Notes under the pieces: model-generated
Database searches by the model: none
Told to the model about the DNA's origin: nothing
The model's input: only the letters and a program-made list of their open reading frames with translations
Program-made: the position numbers and the translations under genes
Part shown: piece after piece, positions 1-15,797 of the stretch
How the letters are laid out: every line of letters begins with the position of its first letter
Position numbering within the stretch: position 1 is the first letter of the stretch
From: Paramecium sonneborni
Lineage: Eukaryota > Ciliophora > Oligohymenophorea > Peniculida > Parameciidae
Reading direction: 5' to 3'
NCBI GenBank assembly: GCA_905182985.1
Contig: CAJJDN010000069.1
Coordinates: 317,035 to 381,034 of the forward strand
DNA length: 64,000 nt

Positions 1-750
1 GATCTGTAATAATCTACGCTTTTATAAATTAAAAATTTACATAGATTAGGTTTGTTATTTTGTTTTTGATTTTTCATAATTTAAAATTATTGTTCAAATA
101 TAACGATAAAATAAACTAAATAAATTTCTAAAAATATAATTCATAATAATTTTGGAACGAAATCTCATGCATTTTTATGTTTTTTTTTATTTAACGTTTA
201 CTTTTTTTAACGTGGTTGATTTTACTTTTCAATTTCCATTTATGCAAGATATGCAGGAACTTCAACTTTTCTATTTGGTATAGTCTTAATCATTTTTGCG
301 ATCGATTATAATAATGAATGCTCTAAATATAATAATGCTTTAGTACTGCAATTAACTTATGGATTATATGGTTTTTTATCATCTGCAAATAGACGAACCT
401 TAATTCTTCCTTATTTAAATATATCCTTAGGAAATCCTGCATGTTACTTAATTAAATGTATTGAGTACATCAATTACATGTCTAAGACCAAGGGAGCTTA
501 AACATTAAGATATTTCCATTAATTAAGGATGAGGAATGCAATTAACTTTACCTAATCTTCTACCTTAATAATAGATTTTAAATGAATACCTTAAGATGTA
601 GTTAATGTTGAATCAATATAAGGAGGATAGATGGTTTTCCAGGTTTTTGATTCCACTTTAATTTATTCTGGGGTTTGCATAATTAAATATCGTGTTCAAT
701 TAATAAATTAATATTATACCTGTAATAATAATCATTCATTATATAAATTA
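1..750 (+). other. Left flank; possible membrane-protein exons, unresolved
   Basis: The first ~160 bases show no coding signal. From about 230 to 480 a plus-strand frame reads as a hydrophobic, protein-like stretch containing TFLFGIVLIIF, LTYGLYGFLSS and RRTLILPYLN. From ATG 536 another frame is open and hydrophobic (FLIPLQFILGFAQ, INIIPVIIIIHYIN). It runs past 750 and so overlaps the minus-strand kinase tail. I could not join these stretches with a convincing short intron. They may be a small membrane protein, a fragment or a pseudogene. No family was recognised. Confidence 0.3.
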
Positions 751-3501
<2,751 letters not shown>

Positions 3502-3581
3502 TATATTATAAATTTATATTAAAAAACTATATTTATCAAAACTTATAACAATTACCAAATCAATATAACAGCATATTTCAC

Positions 3582-4328
3582 TCATTTTAGATGTTTAATA
3601 AACTAGTTTAAACTTTATAAAGCCTTAAAATCTATTTCACAATCTTTTGTTTATCCTTAATACATCAAAGTAAAAGAGTCTCTTAATTCTAAAGCCCAAT
3701 TCATTAATTCCATTCCACATTATTTTGAACAAATCATCAAATGATGGAATATGCTAAAATTATGGACATCCTTTTAAGCCAAGTTTTTCATTAAATAACA
3801 TTCTTTCTCATATACAGAAAAATCATCTAATGCAATTTTTTTAATATATTTCATCCTATAAGTCCATAAATGATAGCTTCGGTTCTTCTTTTTAAAAGCT
3901 TTTAAAAAAAATCTTGTTTCATTCTCATAACTTGTCTAAAATTATTATCTATAATTAAATGAGCATGATGATCCAGGAAATCTTATACATATTAACTCTG
4001 TTAATTTGAGATCTTCCTCTTTTTTTAATCTTTGTCTTATACCCCATGCACTATAATTTTCACCATTCATAAATAAAATCATCCAAGATGCTTAATCCTA
4101 ATATTATTCTGTTTTCATAAACTCAATACATATTGGATATAAGAGAGATACTGCTGAAACTGATATTCCTAAAGTACATTCTTCAATTTTTATTAATTTT
4201 TTTTTATTTTCTTTATCATCCATATCTATTAAAATCTCATCAGGGACATGTTCTATATATTCAATTTTACTTATATCTTTGAAATAATTTTGATAATAGA
4301 AATCGAAAATTTCAATGTTGAAATTCAT
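3582..4328 (-). CDS. Protein prenyltransferase alpha-subunit-repeat protein (PTAR1-like)
   Basis: A single open frame of about 248 codons from ATG 4328 (MNFNIEIFDFYY) to TGA 3582. It contains several PPTA-type helical repeats, recognised by the N-Y-x-x-W pattern: GENYSAWGIRQRLKK, then RSYHLWTYRMKYIKK, then DVHNFSIFHHLM. This is the fold of farnesyl/geranylgeranyl transferase alpha subunits and of the orphan PTAR1. At ~250 residues it is shorter than a typical catalytic alpha subunit and the repeats are divergent, so a PTAR1-like scaffold is likelier than a canonical FNTA or RABGGTA. No intron is required. Confidence 0.7.
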
Positions 4329-4403
4329 TATGATCTATTTACCTATTTATAATACTTTATTAATAATAATTATTTAAGAACATAAATTTTTAAGAATAAT
4401 TAC

Positions 4404-5435
4404 TCATTCTTCTTATATAAGTTAAGTTTTAGGATAGCAACTTGATAGAATTTCAACAAATCCTTTAATAAATTATCGAATCCATTCTGATTTTTTTTTA
4501 ATTTCTTCTACCTCGTCATTAAATGTGTTAGAAGAAAAGTTAAAAAAGCCTATAGTTGAATTTTGACTGTAGTGAAATGATGCATAAATAGGATTAGATT
4601 CCTTTAAAATAATAAATTAAACTATTTACAATTAAACTAATAAAAGAGCAATCATCTTTTGTTAGTTCATAAATTAATTGTCTATCGAAAATCATTTTAT
4701 GATCTTGGTAATTTTCGATTAATTTTGAGATGATGTTATCAATGATATTATAATCAGATTTTTAATTCTAAAAGTATTCTTTTACAATAAGTTTGTATGT
4801 ATCAATAAATTATGGAGAAATGTATTTCATTACTATTTCTAAACCAATTTTTATTTCTTCAGGTAAATTGTTTAAAAATAATTTATTAGGATAATTGTTG
4901 TTCTTCCCTAAAAACATATAAGTAGTGTCTTCAGGATAATCTAAATACTAAAGAAGTCTAGAACATTTATTCTAGAATAATGAAAATAAATTACTTTGAA
5001 ATCTTTTTTAAGTTAATTTGAATATTTTTTTTTAACTTCATGAACAATTTCGTCAGTTTTGAGAAAACCTTTTTTTATTTTTGAGGCTGGTATGCCTGTT
5101 ACAACTTTAAATATCATATTCCCCATTTTACATAAATAGATTATTATTTTCATAGAAATATCTCTTCCAAACCATAAATTTGATAAATTATCATCAAAGA
5201 ATTCTTAATTCTATTGATCATTAGCAACAACTTTCTTATTTTTAGATGGTCTTCCTGAACCCCAATTTCCTGATTTACTTTTAAATGATTATTTCTTTAT
5301 TTTTTTTTGTTTAATTTTCTTTAAGTTTTCCCTATCTTCACAATCAGAATCTATATTTGAAGATCCCGAACTCTGAAAATATGGTGTAAAATCTATTTGA
5401 AAATTTTACTTTTTAGATCTAGATTGATATTTCAT
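4404..5435 (-). CDS. Unknown protein with basic N-terminus
   Basis: Not recognised. The model starts at ATG 5435 (MKYQSRSKKQNFQ) and needs two introns (23 nt near 4970, and 28 nt near 4600 ending in AAG) to reach TGA 4404. The first ~80 residues are Lys/Ser-rich with a GSGRPSKNKK stretch that resembles a minimal AT-hook (GRP core). The rest looks globular and helical (LWFGRDISMKIIIYL, LPEEIKIGLEIVMKYI). No transmembrane segment or signal peptide. A nuclear role is possible but only inferred from the basic head. Confidence 0.6.
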
Positions 5436-6463
5436 AATCTATAATTAATAATCTATTAAATAACTTGATATTAATGCATAAATAGAGCAACCTAATATAT
5501 ATTTTAAACTGCTTTAGAATTTTTACATATATCAACTAAAAATTAAATTTGCTGGCTCACATATAATGGCGCTATTTCAATCATTAATAGACTTATTTTA
5601 GAGTTTAGAATTTTAAAATAAATAAAAAAAATAAAAATAATAGAAAGTATTCCATAAAAAAGAAAAAAAAACAAACTTAAACTGTTCATTAGAAAAATTA
5701 GTTTTTTTCCTTTTTTATCAATTATACTAATTTTAAGTTGACTGATTTTCTTTTATCAATCTCCTGTTTAAGTTTATTGTTTTCTATTTTAATAAATTAA
5801 TGAAGATTTATTTAATGTAACTTTAAAAATATCATTTTTATTTATCTACTTTATTGATCTCAAGATGATTTTATGTAGAATTACTCAAAATTATTGTTAT
5901 ATATCATAATTTTAATTAACAAATAAATTATATACTTCTGATAATAACCAAAATTCTTTTGTTTTAGAGTAATTAGCTTAAATTAATTAATCCTAAACTT
6001 TATTATCAAATGATTTAATAATAAAATTAAAATTAAAAAAATTTTTAAATATAATATTTTGAAATCTTATCTGATTAAAAGAGTTATAGTATATTTGATT
6101 AGGAAGATTCAAAATATTAAGAAAATTTTATAATATTATAATTGTAAATATGAAGATTTATATACAGATGAATCAGATTATTCTCAATTATGATGACAAG
6201 AATTAGAGTTATTAGTTTTTACATTTAAAAAATAACTAACTAATCTTATCTATAATCAGTAATATTTCAATATTAATATATATGGTATCGATAATGTGCT
6301 TATTGTATATTTTTTGGGCCCTACCAAAAATGAACAAAATAATCCAATAATTTTATATCATAAATTTTATTTTAATATAAATCGGATATTGAAACAACAT
6401 TTATTATTTTATTAAATTTTACAGTTAATATGTAGGAGATTTAATAAAAGAGAGATATATATA
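5436..6463. other. Long intergenic region, no confident gene
   Basis: About 1 kb of very A+T-rich DNA between divergent genes. Short open stretches occur on both strands: on minus near 5690-5860 a coiled-coil-like peptide containing IENNKLKQEIDKRKS, and on plus near 6030-6240 a peptide containing FEILSDQKSYSIFDQ. TGA is the only stop and the DNA is A+T-rich, so such stretches arise easily. Neither gives a complete spliced model. The region probably holds both divergent promoters and perhaps one small unresolved gene. Confidence 0.4.
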
Positions 6464-9085
6464 ATGAAGGATGGTCACACAGAGAATTAGAAGATAAGTA
6501 AAGTACACTTTTTTTGTATTCAAAGAATTTTCGACAAAAATCACATTGTTAGCCTTAATTTTAGCAATAATAACAACAATCATAGCAATAGCTTTTTTCC
6601 ACAAATATTCTTTGACAATAATGATGTTACTTTTACTATCAGGAATTTTTTCTGTTATTTTAAGTGTAATTTTAAAAATAAATTTGAATTTAGGGATTGA
6701 TTATGTATTGGTTTAATAATAGCCAAATCACTGAAGAATCAGAGGTTTAGTTACAACTAAGAAAATTTGATGTAGATTCAAGAATTTCAGCAGTAGTATT
6801 TCTAGGTTCATTCATCAATATTTTATATAATATTATTTTGTTAGTGTTTATTGTGTTTTGGTATAGAATTGGACAAGACTATTATTAAGCTAATCATTCA
6901 ATTGAAAGTGGTATTACGTACATGAGTGATTATAAGACTGGAGTAATAATTGGATTTCCAGTATTGATTTTGATCAGTTTAATCTTGATGTATGTGGCAT
7001 TCACTAGTTATATAACAATACCTCAGAAATCATAATTGAGAGTATGTATATATGTGTTTGCATTATCCACCATTCTAATAGCATCTTTTACATTAAATTA
7101 AGCAAATTAAGCTACAGATGATTTTTAGACACCCTATTCTCCTTTATAAGTATCAAATGCCTTCTCTTTATTTAAAATATTAACAATACTATCTTTGATT
7201 ACAGCTGCATTAGCTTTTCTTACTACTTTTATATATAAAAATAGTCTATTTGAAACTATGGGTTATGCAAACTTAATTTTAATATTTTTAATAACTGCTT
7301 GTTCTTTTTATATAATAAGATAAAGTGAATAAGTAAGATCAGCCTATATTAATTAATGTGGTTAATAGATGCGTAATACACATTTAGATTGGATACAAGA
7401 AAATGCAAACTGTTAAAAATATTTAGATCACAATAATTGCGATCCCTAATAATAATCAATATTATGGGAAAAAGATGGAAGCTAGTAATGTTTAAATATT
7501 TCATGTTGCAATGCATTTTCAGATTCAATGTCAAAAAATGTATTTTATACAGGTTTTTTTTCATTATTGCTAGTCATAAGTGGTTTTGGATTATCAACAA
7601 CTTTATTATAAGTGGATACAAGTTTAAAAGGAATGTAGATACCAAATAGAAAAGAAGATTGGACTTTTTTTTTAATGGGATTAATAGTGGGAATATTTTC
7701 TGTATTATTGATTTTTGGATCTGTGACTTTACCAAATTAGAAAGATTTGATAATAGTTGCAAATTAGCAAATAATAAAAGCTAATAGAAATCCTTTGGTA
7801 TATCCAACAGGAATAGAGAATGCAACTGGATGTGAACCATTTATGGAAGTGTATAAGAGATAGAATAAAAATAAAGAATTGATTTTACATGAGGATTCAA
7901 GATTAACAATACTGGCCCCTAAGATGTAAATAGTAATAACAGAATATGTGAATTCTGCAAAGGTTTCATATATACCAAAGGAAATGATAAAAAATGTATT
8001 TTACACATCTGCTGGAAAGAATGATGGGATATTTGGTGTGGAGGGAGATAAAGGTGAAATAAAAGAGATATTATCAAAACATATTCAGATATGCAGTGAA
8101 GGTAATAAAAATTAATTGACAATTGATATATTTGCATTATAAAGTAGTAGATTATTATGGTAAAAACATAAAATACATGCAGAAGATAAACCATTTAATT
8201 AGGAAGCAAAGCAGTATATTAATAAGAATTTAAAGTTTACTGATTTATAAGTTAAGATTACAGATATATAGACAGGATTAGAATTGGATGATGTTATATT
8301 GTATTTTTATAAAAATGAAGATGATTGTGGTAAAATAAAACCAATACCTTAAAGAATAAGTAAAATATTATATAAATGTAATAGTAACAGTAAATGAGGA
8401 TAGTGTATTATACAATATGGTAGTTCGAGATTATTATTTTGGAGCAGAGAAGAAAGGATATTATTTATATTGCAATAAATTTAGTAATACAGAAAAAAGT
8501 AAAAGTTTGGAAGTGACAATGATTCCAAGAAATATAAAAAAGGGATAATTTACAGTAACGATGGAAATTCCAAAATAAGATAAGTATAATGTATTATTGG
8601 GAGCAGCATATCCAGAATGTGTAGTAGGATTTTTTAATGAGAATTGTGGAGGAATGTAGTTTTATGGAAGTTTGACTGCTTAGGCAATTTCAATAAATGA
8701 ATTAGCAGATAGAAAATACACTTTTTTTGTAAAATTTGATTCAAGAGATCCAAAACAAAAAGAAATGAATAATAAGAAATCTTAAGGTTTAAAAATTGAT
8801 GCATCAGTGATTGATAATGAATACATTTTTAAAGAATTAAAACCTGTAGTAACTCTTTATGGATTTGAATAAGAAAGACCAATAATTAGATATTCATTAC
8901 CAAAAGTAAATAATCTAAATAAGGAACCAAATTTAACATGGTTGGTATTTTGTGTAGATGGAGGAATAGGGGATATTTCTTAAAAGTCGTGTGGTTAATT
9001 TTGGAAATATTCTGAGAATCCAAATAAATTTGAAAGGAATGAAAAGTCAAAAGATATATACCCTTAGATATGCAATAAATAATGA
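6464..9085 (+). CDS. Large multi-pass membrane protein, family unknown
   Basis: ATG 6464 opens a 34-nt first exon; a 28-nt intron (6498-6525) leads straight into a strongly hydrophobic region. Two more introns (28 nt near 6673, 25 nt near 8363) are needed. The first half has about seven hydrophobic helices (TLLALILAIITTIIAIAF, AVVFLGSFINILYNIILL, LIFFLITACSFY-like). A Cys-containing loop follows (QCLNISCCNAF), then two more helices, then a ~400-residue soluble, beta-rich C-terminal region containing Cys pairs. It probably sits in the plasma or surface membrane with an extracytoplasmic tail (inference). No motif ties it to a known channel or transporter. Confidence 0.75.
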
Positions 9086-9142
9086 TATTAATTGGATAAT
9101 TTAAAATATGAAACTGTTAATAATTATAATAAATTCCATATA

Positions 9143-9828
9143 ATGAATAGACAATAATAGGAAGCAGCTCAAATTTGTATGATTGTATAATAGAGGATAT
9201 AGTGCTGAAACGAGTTAGAGATGCTTTATAAGCAAGAGGAGCAAAGACAATAAGACAATTAGGTGTAAATTTCAGATGTCTTGATTCTTATGATGGTAAT
9301 AGAAAATTAGACAAAAATGAATTGAAAGTTGGTCTAGCAGAGAATGGAGTTTAGTTGTCTTGGAATGAAGTTGATGTAATAATATTATTTTGATTGTAGA
9401 TATTATTCGCAGCTATGGATAGAGATAGAAGTGGACATATAGATTTTGATGAATTCCTAGTAGCTATTAGAGTAATTAATTATATTTATAATTAAGGGAT
9501 AATTGAATCCTACTAGAAAGGCTATTGTAGATTAAGCCTTTAGAAAATTTGATAAAACTGGAGATGGATACATTACAGCAGATGATTTAAAGTAAAATTA
9601 TCAATTTATTTTAGGGGTGTTTATAATACCAAATTACATCCAAAAGTTAAAAATGGATAAATGACAGAATAATAAGTGTTTGATGAGTTTCTTGTTAATT
9701 TTGGAGATGTTGATAGAAATGGTTAATTAACTTATTAAGAATGGTGTGATTACTATTCTGCAGTCTCTGCTTCAGTAGACAATGATGAACATTTTGTCTT
9801 AATTATGAAAATGGCTTGGAAAATATGA
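9143..9828 (+). CDS. Calcyphosin-like EF-hand calcium-binding protein
   Basis: Four short introns (26, 24, 25 and 23 nt) join a protein of about 195 residues. Start MNRQQQEAAQILLKRVRDAL. EF-hand loops are visible: DSYDGNRKLDKNE (hand 1), DRDRSGHIDFDE (hand 2), DKTGDGYITADD (hand 3) and DVDRNGQLTYQE (hand 4). The opening ARGAKTIRQLGVNFR and the ending DEHFVLIMKMAWKI are characteristic of calcyphosin (CAPS) proteins. Splicing restores each hand exactly, which supports the intron calls. It is a cytosolic Ca2+ sensor; in ciliates such proteins are plausible in cilia or cortex (inference). It starts 57 bp after the membrane-protein stop. Confidence 0.92.
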
Positions 9829-10181
9829 CACCCATTTCATCATTATATAATTTTTACATTATTTTTATTATTCATTAAATCATTTAATCTTTTACTAATC
9901 AAGAGATAGAAGATACTGTATTATTCTCTTACAAAATACATTTGTTTCAAACTTTTTTAGATTCACAACCCTCTTAGAAGAATATTTATCCATACTACTT
10001 TTTATAAACAAACACTTACTTATAAAATATAAGAAAACTCTCATGTCTTTTTATTTACACATTTATCATTTCAATACTTATAATGATATAACAACACCTT
10101 TTATTAATATTAACAGTTAATAATCCTATTTCAAATACACTTTCTGCAGGATTTTTAAATTAAATTGATTAAAATTTATAA
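9829..10181. other. Intergenic; one small minus-strand open frame
   Basis: 353 bp between two plus-strand genes. On minus, ATG 10044 to TGA 9880 gives about 54 codons (MRVFLYFISKCLFIKSS ... LLSLDQQKIK), slightly basic, with no recognisable domain. It could be a small gene or chance. Nothing else stands out. Confidence 0.3.
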
Positions 10182-11418
10182 ATGAATTCTAGAGACCCTC
10201 CTAGTAAAATTTTGTTATTGATAATAACTTACTTGCCTTAATCATTCCCACTTACAAATGATTTTTTATTTGATATTTTTAAATAGTATGGAGAAGTCAA
10301 AAAAATTTTAATTTTCGAAAGAGGAAAGACTAACAAAGCATTCGTAGAATACAATGAAATTAAATAAGCTATTTCAGCAAGACGTAATATGATAGGAAAA
10401 TCCCTCACTCCTTAAGGAGGAAGGTAACACTTTCAGTTATATTTATACCAGATTATTGATTCATTATTCTCGTTTGAAATAACTAGACTTAGAAGTGGTT
10501 GATCATACCAGAGGTTCTGAATATCACTCCGATGATGAAGAAACATTACCACAATAAAAGTCAACTTTGAAATCGATGACGCTACCTAATTCAAATCACA
10601 TATCTCCACCTTTAATTAAACCTCAATCTATTGAATAAATCCCAGAAAATCTTAATCAATCCAATGGCATACGTAAAATTACAGAAGAATCTCCAACCAA
10701 AGCCATGTATCTATTTTAATTATAATTTTCTAGAATGGAAACGCAATTAAGATAATTAGAAAGAATTTTAGATGATGACTATGAATAAGAAATAGCTAAA
10801 ATTTAATGCACTCAGTTGGATCCCAATGAATTGGCCATTTAAGAATTATTAAATCAATAACCGTCTAAATTTCTTAAGGTTTCAAATTTAGATGAAAGAG
10901 TAACTCCAAGGATGCTTTATAATCTCTTTAACAGGTTTGGACATTTGGAAGCCTTGTTGTTAAAAAAAAATATTCGTTAATCAATTCTATAATTTGTAAA
11001 TAAAGAGAATGCAATTATAGCCAAAGAATTACTCAATAATGTAGTTTTTTTCGGAAATGAGGTGAGCATATGATTTAATTATCTTAGTTGAGAATCTTAT
11101 TTTATAATGCTCATAATCCACTTTTGTAGCCTATTAATCCTAATGAAGAATATTACCAAGGCAGTCAAACCAAATTTAAAATTGTTCCCTTGTCTAGAAA
11201 TCTGTAATTTACTGGAATACCATAATTATTAGAAATTTAAGACATGGTTAAGTTAGTTGGAAAAATTCAAGGTAATCCTATTCTCAATTTTAGAAATTAA
11301 ACTTGACTCTTAGAACATTCTAATTACTATGGTTGATATCTATGAAGCATTGAAAGTAATCTCAGTCTTTTCGGAGTATGATTACAAAGGAAATAAAATT
11401 AGTTTGACTTTAAAATGA
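10182..11418 (+). CDS. PTB/hnRNP-L-type RRM RNA-binding protein
   Basis: Three introns (28, 26 and 22 nt) give a protein of ~385 residues. At least three degenerate RRM folds are visible. RRM1: KILLLIITYLP ... LFDIFKQYGEVKKILIF ... KAFVEYNEIKQAISARR. RRM2: FLKVSNLDERVTPRMLYNLF ... FGHLEALLL. A last RRM ends YEALKVISVFSEYDYKG. The low-aromatic RNP motifs and the spacing resemble PTB/hnRNP-L rather than SR proteins. A serine-rich linker lies between RRM1 and RRM2 (residues ~95-180). It would bind RNA in splicing or mRNA handling. Gene start is the first ATG (MNSRDPPSKILLL). Confidence 0.78.
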
Positions 11419-11472
11419 CTATGTATATATTTAATATTTAAAGATTATAATTTATCTCTATATATATTTATG

Positions 11473-14400
11473 ATGAATTAGCAAGAGTATACAAATATGA
11501 TTGTTATGGCCTTCTAAGGTAAAGAGACTGAATAAAGAAAAAAAGCAGAAGAATTATTAATACAAACTTGTCAGAATGATGTTAGATCCATCGATATTTT
11601 ATGTGAATTATCAACTTAATAAAACGATTAATTATTAGCTGAATAAGCGGCCATTACAATAATAACTGCAGTAAAAAAATTTATTGGCAACACAAGTAAT
11701 CTATTATTGAATTAAATTAGAACCATATGCTGTTGAAATGAGATTGCATCATGTTGATCTATTTGTTTAAATGCTATCAAAACAAATATCAGATAAAATA
11801 AAATCCAGCATATAATAAGCCTTATAATAATTAGTTTGCAATGATAAATGTAAATAAATCAATATTATTGAACTTTAGAAAATCATTTCAAGAATCGGCT
11901 TAAATAACATATAATTTAATCAATTGACACTAGATTAGAAAATATGATAGTGTCGGCATTATTTATAGCTGAAACTTTGTAATTAGATAATTAATTTGAA
12001 TGGTTTTAATAAGTAATCAAGGCAGGTAAAATTATTGATGGTTTTTCATAATCTACTAAAGTATTATGGGCTAAAGTTATATTTAATTAATTAGATAGAC
12101 ACCTAACAACTCATTAAATGAGCGGTGTACCAGAACCAATACAATAGTACTTTCTATATAATGAAGAATTGTGTCAAGTACTAATTTTAAAAACCTAATA
12201 ATTAACTTTTGCAGCTGAAGATTTAGAATATTGTCATTTTGTTGTTGCCTCATAAAGATTGATATATGGTTCTATTCTTAAATTGTACAAAGGAGCTATT
12301 GTAGCTAAGAAATGCCCATATTTAGGTATCATTTGTATTTTATGTGATGCTTACATCTAAAGTCTTTTGGCATTTACAATTTCACCAACTTTTTCTTTAG
12401 ATAACATTAATTAGAATCAATCAAATTTAATTAATGAAATTATTAAGTTCTTGGCAATTTCATGTATAAGTAATTCAGTCTATAATATCTTTGCTGAATA
12501 TAGGATGCCCATTTTTATTGATATTATTATACCATTCTTTTCATCAACTTAAAAAGAAGTAAATGATTTAATTGATGATCCAAATGAATTTGTTCAATTA
12601 ACTTAAGATATTTTAGATGAATAAAAATCAGATATCATTAAATCATCTATTGCTCAATTAATTAAAGCTTATTGTTAACACATTGATGGATCTGTATCCT
12701 TCTTTACATCATTCTCCACTTTAACTGCTTCATATTGTATTTAAAAACTATAAAATACAGAGATAAAAGAATAATTAGGATTAATAATGGAATTTAGGGA
12801 ACATTACTTTTTGAAATCTATGAATGTTAATCTATTGTTAGAAACTTCATTATTAATATTATCAATTTAGAGTAATTATCTCACCTCAAGAATTGAAGTA
12901 GGATTAATTTTTAAATCATTTATAAATTAATATGCTGATTATCTATTAAATTATTCAATACGTATATTAATCTTATATAATTTTAGCTCTTGTTAAGGCC
13001 AGACTCTGTACTTATATAGGTTAATTTTGTAAAGCAATTCTCCATGAGAAAGATGAACTCTCTTATTCTTTACTTAACTTTTTGGTGAATTAGATAAAAT
13101 CTGCAAAAAATGATTAATATGCTAATTGTTATTGTGCAATAGAAGCAATTAAAAATATTATTGATGAACCAAGTTTAGAAAAACTTTTAGAACCTTATAT
13201 TGCATAAATATTATTAGCACTGTGCGAATCTTTGTTATAAAGTGATTTTGAAGATCATTTTGAAACAATTAAATAAATTTATAAGTATTGTTTATTTAAT
13301 GATTAGAACATTCTAAATAGAATAATCTGTATTAGATTAATCATTAGGTCTAATAGTTTTAAAAATATAGTAAGAATAATAATTAGTAGAATAAGGATAA
13401 AGTGAGAGATAAATTTGTATCAATTAAACTTGGAACATTCTTAAGTCTTTACCTGAGATTGAGAATATCATTCCAATACATTTTAATCTTTTAGAAAAAA
13501 AAGTTGCTGTCTTATATCAGTATATGATAAGTAATTAAGATTTTAATTAATTAGATCCTAATATCATAGATTTTGATGAGGACATTGTATATTTTATATC
13601 ATAATTAATATCTAAAACAAAGTTTATAAGTGATTATTAGGCTGAAATGTTATTTTAATGCAATAAAGTAATAGAAAAGTAAAGATTTACACTAGGATAA
13701 TTATTTGAGCTTTTTAATTATTACATTTATTATGGGAAAACTCTATTTTCAAATATCAAAGCACAAGAATTTGTATTGATTATATATCTTAATTTAGTTA
13801 ATTTAAATTTTAGAAGCTGTATTTAATAATCCATAAAGAGGAGAAGCTTCTTAAGGCGAAGCTATATTACTTTTACATTTACTCATTTAAGAATATAGGT
13901 TAAGCAAAGAGGTTTTAACATATATTTATACAAAAATATTATTAAGATCCTAATTGGAAGTAAAAAATGATTTTTTGAGAGCTAGATTAATGGGAATATA
14001 TATATCAGGTTTTATTTAAAATGGTGCATTAACTTTAGCATGGATAGAATAATAATAAGGATTCATTTATGATCATATAATGGATTCAAGTAAACATTGT
14101 TTACCAGATTATGACATTTAACTTTACATTTCTGGATTCTGTTAACTTTTACTAAGGAATCCTTAACATTTAAATTTAAAATTACTATAAAATTTTGTAT
14201 TAGTATTAAAAAAGTAATATCATTATGATTTGAAAAAATCAAAAGATGATAATAATGATAGTGAAGATATGTTTTCAATCGATGATGAGTTAGAGGATGC
14301 AAAAATTACAATGGAAACATTCTTATGTAATATTACAAAACACAATTCATTTGACTTATTTCATATTACATATTAGTAACTAAGAAAAACAATTAATATA

Positions 14401-14520
14401 CCAGAATTGATATCAAATGATCCCATTTTGAAAAAAGATCTTGATGAGTTGTTAAAAATAAATAAGTTTAATTAAGATTCTAGAATTATTTTAAAATTGA
14501 AAAAGAGAAAATAACCATGA
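11473..14520 (+). CDS. Importin-beta-family karyopherin (importin-7/8-like)
   Basis: About 970 residues from ATG 11473 (MNQQEYTNMIVMAFQGKE) after splicing five introns (25, 29, 25, 22 and 25 nt); each junction keeps helical HEAT-like sequence in frame. The N-terminus has an importin-N-type first repeat (TEQRKKAEELLIQTCQ). The body is all-helical HEAT repeats (FEWFQQVIKAG, ARLCTYIGQFCKAIL). Near the end there is an acidic patch (DDNNDSEDMFSIDDELED), a feature of importin-7/8 and Cse1-type receptors. It would carry cargo through nuclear pores with Ran. The subfamily call is tentative; superfamily membership is firmer. Confidence 0.78.
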
Positions 14521-14599
14521 AAATTATATTGTTAATAAATATATAAAATAACTAATACTTAAATTAATATCTAAAATAACATTTTTCATCTATATATAA

Positions 14600-15797
14600 T
14601 CATTCTTAAGCTGCTGAGAAACCTTTGAAATCTCCATTAGTTTCTATAAAATGTGATGATGGTGTTTCATAAATTCTCTTACCAAATTAGTCTTTCTTTA
14701 CTTAAGGCTAAAAAATTATTAAGATTTAAAAAATACATAAACATGAGTATTTTCTAATATTGGTGATGGAATTTCTAATTTATATAATTAATCCCAATTA
14801 ATATCACTAAAAAAATTGTGATCTTTGATTTCTTAAATAGATTTTGCTCCTAGTCTTTAAGTAGGATCTTTATTCAATAATCTATCCACAATACTCTTAG
14901 ATTATTCACTAATAAATTTTGGATAATTAATTTATCCATTTTTAATATTAATTTCTATATTTTTATGATTTCCTTAATCATCAAAAAATGGAGTCTAACC
15001 AACCAACATTTCATAAATAAGAATTCCAAGACACCAAAAATCAACCATATGATTATGACCTTAATTAAATAATATCTCCGGTGCTAAATATTCAGGAGTT
15101 CCTGCAAGCTTAATTTAAGTGAATATTTAATACAGTAAAAAATTTAGCTTCTTCATTTTCATATTGTTTAGATAGACCAAAATCTGCTAATTTTAAATGT
15201 CCTTCTTCTGTCACCATTACATTTTCTGGCTTTAAATCTCTATATATTACTCTTAGAGTATTATGCATATATTCTAAACCTAATACTATTTCAGCTGCAC
15301 AAAATTTTGTTTATTCTTCTGTAAATCTACATTATTATCTTTTTCTCAATACTTTCGCTAATTACCCACCCTTAATAAATCTTAACTTCATTAAAATATA
15401 TTTTACTCCATCACTAAATAAAGTTTTTATTCTGTTTAAAATGAATATTTCAATTTAACAACGAATGGATTTTTACTTGCACCTAATACATTCTTTTCCA
15501 ACATTGTATGTTCCACAAGTCCATATTTTAATATATCAGCTTTTTTAATTACTTTCATAGCATATTCCCGATTATCTTTCCCTTTCATTTTCACTCTTAA
15601 AACCTTCCCAAATTTTCCCTATTATTTCTATCAATCATTATAATTACTCTCCCTATTTCACCTTAACTTAAAAAATCTTTCAAGGTCACCTTTTATTTCT
15701 CATTCCTTTTCTCAATTTATTATGCCAAAAAGCTATCTACTTTTTTTATTGAAGATTTCTAATTCTTTTCTTCCTCTTATAAGAAACAATTCCCCAT
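14600..15797 (-). CDS. N-myristoylatable AGC protein kinase
   Basis: Start ATG 15797 gives MGNCFLQEEEKN, a good N-myristoylation and palmitoylation signal, so membrane attachment is likely. A compact kinase follows: a glycine-rich loop restored by a 29-nt intron ([13 protein letters not shown]), the catalytic Lys in [24 protein letters not shown] and [11 protein letters not shown] with an intron just before it. The AGC tail ends in a hydrophobic motif DFKGFSAA. With ~370 residues there is no room for other domains. Introns of 24-36 nt are needed. It resembles PKA/PKG-like or ciliate AGC kinases. It converges on the karyopherin gene with a 79-bp gap. Confidence 0.88.
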
